From Gemmatimonadota bacterium (GTDB lineage: Bacteria > Gemmatimonadota > Gemmatimonadetes > Gemmatimonadales > GWC2-71-9): a stretch of DNA of 5,228 nt. The DNA is taken from the NCBI GenBank assembly GCA_029862935.1, contig JAOTWK010000280.1, positions 1 to 5,228 on the forward strand, written 5' to 3'. The notes under the pieces are model-generated. The model had not been told where the DNA came from, did no database searches, and saw nothing but the letters and a program-made list of their open reading frames with translations. The translations under genes were made by a program, and so were the position numbers. Positions 1 through 5,016 of this stretch are shown here, one piece after another. Position 1 is the stretch's first letter, and every line of letters starts with the position of its first letter.

Positions 1-897
1 CTCGGGCTCAGTTATCAGGGACGTGGCTACGGATCGTTCGTGGTCGATCGGGAGATGGTGTCCCTGCTGCTCGAAGGCAATGCCGCGCAGCAGCAGTTCT
101 CGGTGGGTGACACGAAGGCTGGCGGGCTCGCCGCACAGGAGATTGGGGCGCACGCCATGGTGCGGCTCGGCCCCCTCGGGTCGGAGGACGGGGTGCAGAT
201 GAGCGTAGGAGTGGGCGGCCGGTATCTCCTTCCGATCGCGTATGGGGAGGAGCGCTCGCTCCTGGAGGACGCGCAGGTGTTGGTGAGCGGGCAGCAGGTG
301 AGCGCCAACGTCGACATTCAGGCGGCGCATACGCCGGACGTGCAGTTCGCCGGTCGAGGGTCGGGCATCGCCACGGACTTCTTGCTGCGGATGGATTGGC
401 CCACGTCCGGTGTCTACTTCGAGGGGCTGCTCGGCAACATCGGAAAGGTGACGATCGACCAGGTTGAGCGGCGCCGATTGACGTTCAACGTCAACTCGAC
501 CGACATCCAGGAGATCGCCGATTCCCTCGAAGCGGTCGAGTTTGCGGTTCAGGACACCGTAGACGGGCTCTCCGTGACGCTCCCGCGCTTCGTGCGGTTT
601 TCGGGTGGAGCGTGGGCGAACCGGATTCTCCAACTCGACATGAGCGCCACCGTTCCGCTCGGGGGAGACTTCCAGATACCGCTGGCCGTGGATCTCTGGT
701 CGACGTGGCGTTTGGTGCCAGCGATCCCGCTTCGTCTGGGACTCGTCCTCGGCGGAAGCACCGGCATCGGCTACACGGCGGGCATCGGCGTGGAGACCCG
801 TAACCTCCTGCTGCAGGTCATGGGGGGATCGTTCGGGGGCTGGTTCAACGACGCCAAGGGCGCGGCCGCTCGCTTCGAATTGGGCGTGTTCTTCTAG
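1..897 (+). CDS. Probable outer-membrane beta-barrel protein, 5'-truncated
   Basis: The frame is open from base 1 to the TAG at 895-897, giving 298 visible residues. The GTG at base 40 is an internal codon candidate rather than a convincing start: the upstream codons read as ordinary protein (LGLSYQGRGYGSF) and no ribosome site precedes it. The product alternates hydrophobic and polar residues in Gly-rich strand-like stretches, such as MSVGVGGRYLLPIAYG, LRLGLVLGGSTGIGYTAGIG and LLLQVMGGSFGGWF. It ends in ...FELGVFF, and a C-terminal Phe after alternating residues is the classic beta-barrel insertion signature. A more polar stretch near residues 155-195 (ERRRLTFNVNSTDIQ onward) could be a loop or plug. 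The overall look recalls large Bacteroidetes/Gemmatimonadota outer-membrane proteins of the DUF5723 or TraF-like type, but this family placement is only an impression. The signal peptide would lie outside the window. It is followed directly by a hairpin terminator. Confidence 0.72.
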   Translation, partial: LGLSYQGRGYGSFVVDREMVSLLLEGNAAQQQFSVGDTKAGGLAAQEIGAHAMVRLGPLGSEDGVQMSVGVGGRYLLPIAYGEERSLLEDAQVLVSGQQVSANVDIQAAHTPDVQFAGRGSGIATDFLLRMDWPTSGVYFEGLLGNIGKVTIDQVERRRLTFNVNSTDIQEIADSLEAVEFAVQDTVDGLSVTLPRFVRFSGGAWANRILQLDMSATVPLGGDFQIPLAVDLWSTWRLVPAIPLRLGLVLGGSTGIGYTAGIGVETRNLLLQVMGGSFGGWFNDAKGAAARFELGVFF

Positions 898-924
898 GGT
901 CCGGCGGTTCGGTCTGTGACCATG

Positions 925-957
925 CCACCCCGAGGGGGCCCTCGGGGTGGTTATATT
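925..957 (+). terminator. Rho-independent-type hairpin after the outer-membrane gene
   Basis: The perfect 12-base arms CCACCCCGAGGG (925-936) and CCCTCGGGGTGG (939-950) are followed by the T-rich run TTATATTT. The 2-base gap means the innermost pairs must open to form a loop. It lies 27 bases after the stop at 897. The T-tract is broken by As, so termination may be partial. The hairpin ends only 13 bases before the preferred start of the next gene, so its right arm (GGGGTGG) also overlaps the only purine-rich stretch that could serve as that gene's ribosome site. Confidence 0.7.
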
Positions 958-963
958 TCATGG

Positions 964-2061
964 ATGTCTATCTTCCCATCGCCCTCGAGAAGTCACATCC
1001 GGCCCGCCATCTGGGCCGGGATCGCGCTCACGGTGCTCTCGGCCTGCGCGGAGCGCGGGTCACCCGACGAGTCCGGCCCGGCAGTAGCGCGCCCACCCGA
1101 AGCCGGTGAGGCCTACTTCGCCAACATCCGGCAGTTGACCTTCGGGGGCCAAAATGCCGAGGCCTACTTCGCGCCGGATGGCACCAAGCTCATCTTCCAG
1201 CGCACAGAGGGCGAGGGTACCTGTGATCAGCAGTATGTCATAAACGTCGACGGGTCGGGGATGCGGCAGGTCTCCAACGGGCTCGGCCGGACCACCTGTG
1301 GCTACTTCTACGACAGCGGCAACCGGATCGTCTACTCGAGCACGCTCCACGCGGGCGACGCCTGCCCACAACCCCCGGACATGAGCCAGGGCTACGTGTG
1401 GGGTCTGTATGATTTCGACGTGTACACCTCGGCCACCGACGGCAGCGATCTCCGAAAGATCTTCGGCACGCCGGGGTACGATGCCGAAGCGACGCTGTCG
1501 CCCGACGGCACCCGCATCGTCTTCACGTCGACCATGGATGGCGATCTCGAGATCTATACGATGAACGTCGATGGATCCGACGTGCGGCGTCTGACCCACT
1601 CGGTAGGATACGATGGCGGGCCGTTCTTCTCGCACGACGGTACGATGATCGTCTACCGGGCGTCACACCTCGATTCCCCCGAAGCCGTAGCCGACTACCA
1701 AGCACTTCTCGCACAGAACCTGGTTCGGCCCAGCCGAATGGAGATCTGGGTCATGAATGCCGACGGCACCAATCAGCGGCAAGTGACGAATCTGGGGGGA
1801 GCGAACTTCGCGCCGTTTTTCCTGCCGGACAATCGGCGCATCATCTTTTCGACGAACCACCACAATCCACGTGAGCGGAACTTCGATCTGTATCTCGTCA
1901 ACCTCGACGGCAGCGGACTGACCAGGGTAACGACTCACGGGGATTTCGACGGCTTTCCGATGTTCTCACCCGACGGCAAGCAGCTCGTGTTTGCCTCGAA
2001 CCGTCACGGAGCGGTGCCGGGCGAGACGAACATCTTCATTGCCGACTGGGTAGAACAGTAA
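964..2061 (+). CDS. TolB-like PD40 beta-propeller lipoprotein
   Basis: The protein has 365 residues from the ATG at 964. This start is preferred because it lies beyond the terminator hairpin and gives a clean lipoprotein signal: basic residues (R9, R13), a hydrophobic core (residues 15-25) and the lipobox LSAC with Cys28. In-frame starts at 916 (GTG) and 922 (ATG) would translate through the hairpin. The mature part shows six PD40/WD40-like repeats near residues 65-79, 111-126, 174-189, 218-234, 282-298 and 330-346. The best are LSPDGTRIVFTS and FSPDGKQLVFASN. They alternate with strand motifs of the type NVDGSDVRRLT, which predicts a six-bladed propeller. No TolB N-terminal domain is visible, so it is not TolB itself. 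Ala follows the Cys, which does not signal inner-membrane retention, so outer-membrane anchoring is likely. Insertions at about 127-152 and 235-260 extend two blades. The ligand is unknown; a binding or scaffold role is inferred. It lies 38 bases before lepB and is probably cotranscribed with it. Confidence 0.85.
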   Translation: MSIFPSPSRSHIRPAIWAGIALTVLSACAERGSPDESGPAVARPPEAGEAYFANIRQLTFGGQNAEAYFAPDGTKLIFQRTEGEGTCDQQYVINVDGSGMRQVSNGLGRTTCGYFYDSGNRIVYSSTLHAGDACPQPPDMSQGYVWGLYDFDVYTSATDGSDLRKIFGTPGYDAEATLSPDGTRIVFTSTMDGDLEIYTMNVDGSDVRRLTHSVGYDGGPFFSHDGTMIVYRASHLDSPEAVADYQALLAQNLVRPSRMEIWVMNADGTNQRQVTNLGGANFAPFFLPDNRRIIFSTNHHNPRERNFDLYLVNLDGSGLTRVTTHGDFDGFPMFSPDGKQLVFASNRHGAVPGETNIFIADWVEQ

Positions 2062-2099
2062 GGGTTCCCGAGAGACGTCGGCGACAGGCGAGGACGGAC

Positions 2100-2861
2100 G
2101 TGGCATCACAGGGCGAGACAACCGAAGGGCGCAACGGAGAGCGCGAGCAGCCGCGGCGCGTATCGGCGAAGAAGCCGGCTTCCCAGTCGGCGAAGGAGTG
2201 GATCAAGTCCATCGCGATTGCGCTGGTGATCTGGTTCTTCGTGCGCTCGCTGTTGGTCGAGGCCTTCCGTATTCCGTCGGGGAGCATGGAGAACACGCTG
2301 CAGATTGGGGATTTCCTCTTCGTGAACAAGGCGCTGTACGGTGCGGAGATCCCGCTTTTGGGCACCCGACTGCCGGCGTTCCGGGAGCCCGACCGGTTGG
2401 ACATCGTGATCTTCAACTCACCCGAAGAGCCAGGGATCAACGTGGTGAAACGGGTCGTAGGCATGCCGGGGGATACCATCTCGATGGCCGGCGGCGATCT
2501 GTACGTCAACGGGCGGCCATCTGAGGAACCCTATGCCGTCAAGTCGACGACGGCCTACGATCCGGTCGATCCGCGAATGCGCGACTGGCAATTGCGATAC
2601 CTGGCGCAGGGCCGCGATCACCAGACCTACGTCCCGACGCTCAAGAACTGGGGCCCGCTCGTGATCCCGCCCGATTCGTTCTTCGTTATGGGCGATAACC
2701 GCGACAACTCGTACGACAGCCGCTACTGGGGTTTTCTCGGTCGGGACCGCGTGCAGGGACGGCCGCTGTTCATCTATTACAGCTTTGACCGAACCGGACT
2801 CATGCCGCTGCCATTCCTCACGAACATCCGTTGGAACCGGATTTTCCTGGCCCCAGACTGA
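2100..2861 (+). CDS. lepB: Signal peptidase I (type I leader peptidase, S26A)
   Basis: The 253-residue membrane serine protease removes signal peptides from exported proteins on the outer face of the inner membrane. A hydrophilic, mostly basic N-terminus (1-33) precedes one membrane segment (about 34-53, IAIALVIWFFVRSLLV). The family boxes follow in order. Box B is FRIPSGSMENTL with nucleophile Ser62. Box D is VVKRVVGMPGD with the general-base Lys117. Box E is GDNRDNSYDSRYWG at 198-211. The S-M-x-P-T-L Pro of many homologues is Asn here, which I believe is tolerated in several phyla. The single membrane span and length are normal for the family; E. coli LepB has two spans and is longer. The start is GTG at 2100, served by a purine-rich AGGCGAGGA at 2085-2093, six bases upstream. 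It follows the PD40 lipoprotein gene by 38 bases with no terminator between them and is closed by a strong terminator. Confidence 0.97.
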   Translation: MASQGETTEGRNGEREQPRRVSAKKPASQSAKEWIKSIAIALVIWFFVRSLLVEAFRIPSGSMENTLQIGDFLFVNKALYGAEIPLLGTRLPAFREPDRLDIVIFNSPEEPGINVVKRVVGMPGDTISMAGGDLYVNGRPSEEPYAVKSTTAYDPVDPRMRDWQLRYLAQGRDHQTYVPTLKNWGPLVIPPDSFFVMGDNRDNSYDSRYWGFLGRDRVQGRPLFIYYSFDRTGLMPLPFLTNIRWNRIFLAPD

Positions 2862-2887
2862 CACTGGGCCGCCAAGCAGGCCACTGA

Positions 2888-2926
2888 GGGCCCGGGTGCA
2901 AACGAGCACCCGGGCCCTTTCTGTGT
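2888..2926 (+). terminator. Intrinsic terminator after lepB
   Basis: The perfect 12-base stem GGGCCCGGGTGC (2888-2899) and GCACCCGGGCCC (2906-2917) has a 6-base loop AAACGA and is followed by TTTCTGTGT. It starts 26 bases past the lepB stop. It separates the envelope genes from the Lrp-type regulator, which therefore needs its own promoter. Confidence 0.9.
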
Positions 2927-2984
2927 GGTCATCGGGCCCGTCTACGAGGGTTCCCGTGTGGGCACTGGAATGTCTCGCAGGGCG

Positions 2985-3052
2985 TATTATGTTTTACGAA
3001 AATGTGGATTCGACAAAATTGTATTTTGCCTCATACAGGAATACGTTAAGCA
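2985..3052 (+). promoter_or_regulatory. AT-rich promoter/operator region of the Lrp-type gene
   Basis: This is the one clearly AT-rich stretch in a GC-rich window, and it lies directly before the regulator start. TATTAT at 2985-2990 is a good -10 candidate but has no good -35. An alternative pair is TTCGAC (3009-3014), a 17-base spacer and CATACA (3032-3037), which would leave a very short leader. Two small dyads sit about 20 bases apart centre to centre: TTTT-ACG-AAAA (2992-3002) and ACAA-AA-TTGT (3013-3022). They would lie on the same face of the helix. Lrp/AsnC proteins usually autoregulate by binding AT-rich phased sites, so an operator role is inferred. A third imperfect repeat, GTATT (3021-3025) with AATAC (3040-3044) and inner CCT/AGG, could fold over the weak AGGA ribosome site at 3037-3040. 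Confidence 0.5.
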
Positions 3053-3493
3053 ATGGATCGCATCGACCGCCAGCTACTCTCCCTGCTTCAGGCCGATGCC
3101 CGGTTGAGCTATCAGGAGCTTGGTGAGGCCGTCGGCCTCAGTGGGCCGGCGGTGTTCCAGCGGGTCCGGAAGCTCGAGACGGCGGGCATTCTGGCCGGAT
3201 ATCACGCGGCGGTGAGCCCCGCCGGGGTCGGCCGGCCGCTGGTGGCTTTCCTTCGTGTGCTCCCAGGTCCCGGTGCGGATGTGGATAGCCTGATCGCTCA
3301 GTGGCGCGAAGGCGCAGGTGTTCAGGAATGCCACCTTATGACCGGACGGGGCGGGTATCTGGTCAAGCTTCGGGTGACCGAGCCGCGAGAGCTCGAAGCT
3401 CACCTGGCGGCGCTTCGCCGGGCTGGCTGTGAGGCGAGCGCCGAATTGGCGCTGGTCAGCGCGTTCGAGCGATCGACGGTCACGGTGGTGTGA
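3053..3493 (+). CDS. Lrp/AsnC-family transcriptional regulator
   Basis: The 146-residue length is typical of the family, which has about 140-165 residues. The N-terminus MDRIDRQLLSLLQADARLSY is the standard opening of an AsnC-type winged helix-turn-helix. The recognition helix is near residues 30-42 (SGPAVFQRVRKLE), followed by the wing GILAGYHAAVSPAGVG. Residues 63-143 form the RAM (ligand-binding, oligomerising) domain, with VAFLRVLPG as its first strand and QECHLMTGRGGYLVKLRV as the central hairpin. That loop normally reads like G-x-x-D-Y; here the acidic residue is Gly (TGRGGY), so effector specificity may differ. Such proteins form dimers and octamers and respond to amino acids or related metabolites. 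The target is not evident, because no amino-acid transport or metabolism gene is adjacent. The gene is isolated: terminator upstream, convergent gene downstream. The ribosome site is weak (AGGA, 12 bases upstream). Autoregulation is likely from the AT-rich leader. Confidence 0.93.
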   Translation: MDRIDRQLLSLLQADARLSYQELGEAVGLSGPAVFQRVRKLETAGILAGYHAAVSPAGVGRPLVAFLRVLPGPGADVDSLIAQWREGAGVQECHLMTGRGGYLVKLRVTEPRELEAHLAALRRAGCEASAELALVSAFERSTVTVV

Positions 3494-3501
3494 ACAGGCC
3501 G

Positions 3502-3533
3502 CCGTCCCCCTGCCCATGCGGGCGCGGGGTCGG
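3502..3533 (+). terminator. Imperfect GC-rich hairpin between convergent genes
   Basis: Nine bases after the Lrp-type stop, GCCC (3512-3515) pairs with GGGC (3520-3523) around the loop ATGC. The stem extends through CCCC/GGGG (3507-3510/3526-3529) and CCG/CGG (3502-3504/3531-3533) with small internal loops. No T-tract follows on either strand. It may still slow or end transcription between the converging Lrp-type and zinc-ribbon genes, but the evidence is structural only. Confidence 0.35.
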
Positions 3534-3560
3534 TGACAGCACCAGGTGGTCTTCGGGCCG

Positions 3561-3815
3561 CTAGCTGATGAGCTGGCTCTCCGAGGGCTGGGTCACGTCA
3601 CGCGGTATGTAGACCGCTGAGCGCCCGCATTTGGTGCATTTGAGCGTCACATGCCTGTGCGACTGGAACATCTTCCTGGGCAGTCGGCGCTTGGGGATCC
3701 GCTCGATGCGGGCGTGCCCACAGGACGGACATGCCAGCGGCTCCTTGTCGCGATCGGCCAGGATGAGCTGAAGTGCCTCAGCGGCTCGGTATTCCTTGAT
3801 GCCTCGACGTCCCAC
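3561..3815 (-). CDS. Small four-Cys zinc-ribbon protein, unknown role
   Basis: This is an 84-residue basic protein. Two CxxC knuckles, CPSC (residues 29-32) and CTKC (60-63), are 27 residues apart, the arrangement of a zinc ribbon that holds one structural zinc. Between them lies a strongly basic stretch with RIPKRRLPRK and SHRH, suited to nucleic-acid or protein contact. The N-terminus (RRGIKEYRAAEALQLILADR) looks helical. I do not recognise the family. Zinc ribbons of this size occur in transcription, translation and partner-binding proteins, so the role is open. The start is a choice between GTG at 3824-3822 (87 residues) and GTG at 3815-3813. I favour the second because the purine-rich GGGGAG (minus strand, 3829-3824) sits eight bases before it but abuts the first. 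The gene converges on the Lrp-type gene and diverges from the 91-residue gene at 3951. Confidence 0.75.
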   Translation of the reverse strand: MGRRGIKEYRAAEALQLILADRDKEPLACPSCGHARIERIPKRRLPRKMFQSHRHVTLKCTKCGRSAVYIPRDVTQPSESQLIS

Positions 3816-3950
3816 GAAATCCACTCCCCAGGTTGGCTGGCTCGGCGAAATCTATCCGTCGCCGGGAGGCGTCGCAAATCCGAGGGTCCTCTTGACGGCG
3901 GGCTTCGTGAGGCGCACACTCTCATCATAGCGCGCCATTGGGAGCGATCC
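3816..3950. promoter_or_regulatory. Divergent intergenic region with candidate promoters
   Basis: This holds the start signals of two divergent small genes. For the + strand, TTGACG (3892-3897) followed after 17 bases by CACACT (3915-3920) is a sigma-70-like pair with a good -35 and a poor -10. GGGAG (3940-3944) is a clear ribosome site six bases before the ATG at 3951. It decides that start against reading the longer frame open from 3651. For the minus strand, TAGATT (complement of 3849-3854) is a possible -10 with no good -35, and GGGGAG (complement of 3824-3829) is the ribosome site of the zinc-ribbon gene. Confidence 0.4.
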
Positions 3951-4226
3951 ATGACGACCGCGAGCCAGCCTGACCAGGACTACGTCACCGTCGCCGAGGT
4001 GGAGATCGATGCCGTTCACCCAGGCCGGTCGGGGTTCACGCTCCTTGGCCGGGGCCGTGATCGGGCGGACTACCGTCTCGAAATGGAACTCGAGATGCCG
4101 GTCGACCAGCGGACGCGCACTGTCTTGGCTGAACTACTGGCCCAGTCGGAGTGGCGAATCCTGAGGCGCGCCCCCCAGCCCTTTCGGCCCAAGCGACCCG
4201 CCGACGCTTCCCGATCCGTGAAGTAG
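3951..4226 (+). CDS. Hypothetical 91-residue protein
   Basis: I do not recognise this protein. It has no signal peptide, membrane segment or Cys. It opens with a polar, acidic stretch (MTTASQPDQDYVTVAEVEID). A Gly/Arg segment (residues 26-36, GFTLLGRGRDR) follows, then a central strand-and-helix-like part: YRLEMELEMPVDQRT (about 38-52) and TVLAELLAQSEWRILRR (about 53-69). It ends in a basic, Pro-rich tail (PQPFRPKRPADASRSVK). The pattern of a compact alpha/beta core with a basic tail would suit a small soluble regulatory or nucleic-acid-associated protein, but that is a guess. ATG at 3951 is chosen for the GGGAG six bases upstream. The longer open frame from 3651 would overlap the zinc-ribbon gene antisense and lacks a ribosome site. 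It is divergent from the zinc-ribbon gene and may share regulation with it. Confidence 0.68.
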   Translation: MTTASQPDQDYVTVAEVEIDAVHPGRSGFTLLGRGRDRADYRLEMELEMPVDQRTRTVLAELLAQSEWRILRRAPQPFRPKRPADASRSVK

Positions 4227-4301
4227 CTGCTGGCCCGGTCGCATCACACAAGTCGTTGATGTCCAATCGATTAAGGTCGTTCTGGCTCCCTTGGGGGCGG
4301 C

Positions 4302-4330
4302 TTGACTCTGACCTCCGTTCCCGCTAGCTT
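4302..4330 (+). promoter_or_regulatory. Sigma-70-type promoter of the H1-like gene
   Basis: TTGACT (4302-4307) matches the -35 consensus at five of six bases. Exactly 17 bases later lies TAGCTT (4325-4330), which keeps the key TA...T positions of the -10. Transcription would begin near 4337, giving a leader of about 30 bases with the ribosome site AAGGA (4357-4361) seven bases before the ATG at 4369. The rest of the 142-base gap after the 91-residue gene (4227-4301) shows no convincing terminator, only the 8-base palindrome AATCGATT at 4265-4272. Confidence 0.62.
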
Positions 4331-4368
4331 GGCGCGCGGCGCACCCTTTCCAACGCAAGGAAACATCC

Positions 4369-4980
4369 ATGAAGCGCGAGCTCGGCGGGTCGCAGATTTC
4401 GGCCCTACTCGAATCGGTTCCCGGCATTGTGCATGTGTTGCGGAGCCCCGTTGCTGACGCGCTCGTCGGGATGATCAGGGCCGGTGCCGGTATCGAGCCG
4501 ATCAGGCATGAACACGTAGACGAACTCATCCAATACGCGGTGCGCCGGGGGCTGATCCCCAACAGCGAGGGCGAGGAGCTGCTGGCGGAAGTTCGGGCTG
4601 CGGTGCCGGCTAGGCGATCGAGGAAACGCGCTGGTCAGGCTCCTGCCAGGCGCGGCAACAAAGCCAAGACCGGTCCGCCCAAGGCGAGAACCGGACCGTT
4701 TGGGGCCAAGATCAAGCCGTCAAAAGACAAGACCAAGCCGGCCACCGCCAAGGCCGGACCGTTTGGGACCGCCAAGACCAAGCCGTCAAAGGCCAAGACC
4801 AAGCCGGCCACCGCCAAGGCCGGACCAGCCAAGGGACGCCCAGCCAAGAAAGCGACCCGTGGCCCAAGCGCCCCGAAATCCAAACCGGTGGCTGGAAAGC
4901 CCACGGTGAAGGCGAAGACGAAGGCGACGCCGCAGAAGGCCGGTAAGCGGAGCGCCAGGAAGCCTTCGGGCCGCCGCTAG
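4369..4980 (+). CDS. Histone H1-like Lys/Ala/Pro-rich protein
   Basis: The 203-residue protein has two distinct parts. Residues 1-80 form a mixed, likely helical domain rich in Leu, Val and acidic residues (SALLESVPGIVHVLRSPVAD, HEHVDELIQYAVRRGL, SEGEELLAEVRAAV) that I do not recognise. Residues 81-203 are low-complexity: about one third Lys or Arg (41 of 123 by my count), with Ala, Pro, Gly and Thr and a single acidic residue, Asp120. Motifs such as KTKPATAKAGP and KPSKAK repeat. Such tails resemble eukaryotic H1 and bacterial H1-like proteins (Chlamydia Hc1/Hc2, Pseudomonas AlgP, the tails of some mycobacterial HU proteins), which bind DNA non-specifically. Nucleoid binding is therefore inferred, with the N-terminal domain perhaps giving dimerisation or targeting. 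The ATG is fixed by AAGGA seven bases upstream and by a good promoter. It is monocistronic, converging on the gene at the right edge. Confidence 0.85.
   Translation: MKRELGGSQISALLESVPGIVHVLRSPVADALVGMIRAGAGIEPIRHEHVDELIQYAVRRGLIPNSEGEELLAEVRAAVPARRSRKRAGQAPARRGNKAKTGPPKARTGPFGAKIKPSKDKTKPATAKAGPFGTAKTKPSKAKTKPATAKAGPAKGRPAKKATRGPSAPKSKPVAGKPTVKAKTKATPQKAGKRSARKPSGRR
4691..4826 (+). repeat. Imperfect in-frame tandem repeat, 63 and 66 bases
   Basis: Unit 1 (4691-4753) and unit 2 (4754-4819) both begin CCGGACCGTTTGGG and end GGCCACCGCCAAGG. A third copy starts at 4820 with CCGGACC and then diverges. Unit 2 carries one extra codon (GPFGT-AKTK against GPFGA-KIK), and a few substitutions separate the copies. 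Both encode GPFG...KPSK-x-KTKPATAKA in the H1-like tail. Length changes by whole units would keep the frame. Confidence 0.85.
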
Positions 4981-5016
4981 CAGCCCCACCATCCCACGGC
5001 GAGTGTGAGCGCCCGC

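Noticed and set aside
1060..1635. 191-residue minus-strand open frame inside the PD40 lipoprotein gene
   Set aside because: It is fully antisense to a well-supported coding region with clear PD40 repeats; its Arg/Val/Gly-rich composition is what GC-biased antisense codons give.
2418..2909. 163-residue minus-strand frame antisense to lepB, running into the terminator
   Set aside because: LepB is certain from its catalytic boxes, and this frame starts beyond the lepB terminator stem with no ribosome site.
2785..3126. 113-residue + frame through the lepB terminator and the regulator leader
   Set aside because: It reads through the terminator hairpin and AT-rich control region and overlaps two solid genes in another frame.
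3651..3950. Upstream extension of the 91-residue gene (would make 191 residues)
   Set aside because: It overlaps the zinc-ribbon gene antisense, has no ribosome site at 3651, and a strong GGGAG supports the ATG at 3951.
4134..4562. 142-residue minus-strand frame across 4134-4562
   Set aside because: It covers the end of one + gene, a clear promoter and the start of the H1-like gene, and its composition is unremarkable.
4691..4826. Possible CRISPR or mobile-element repeat
   Set aside because: The units are contiguous, in frame and code for the Lys-rich tail; there are no spacers and no terminal inverted repeats.
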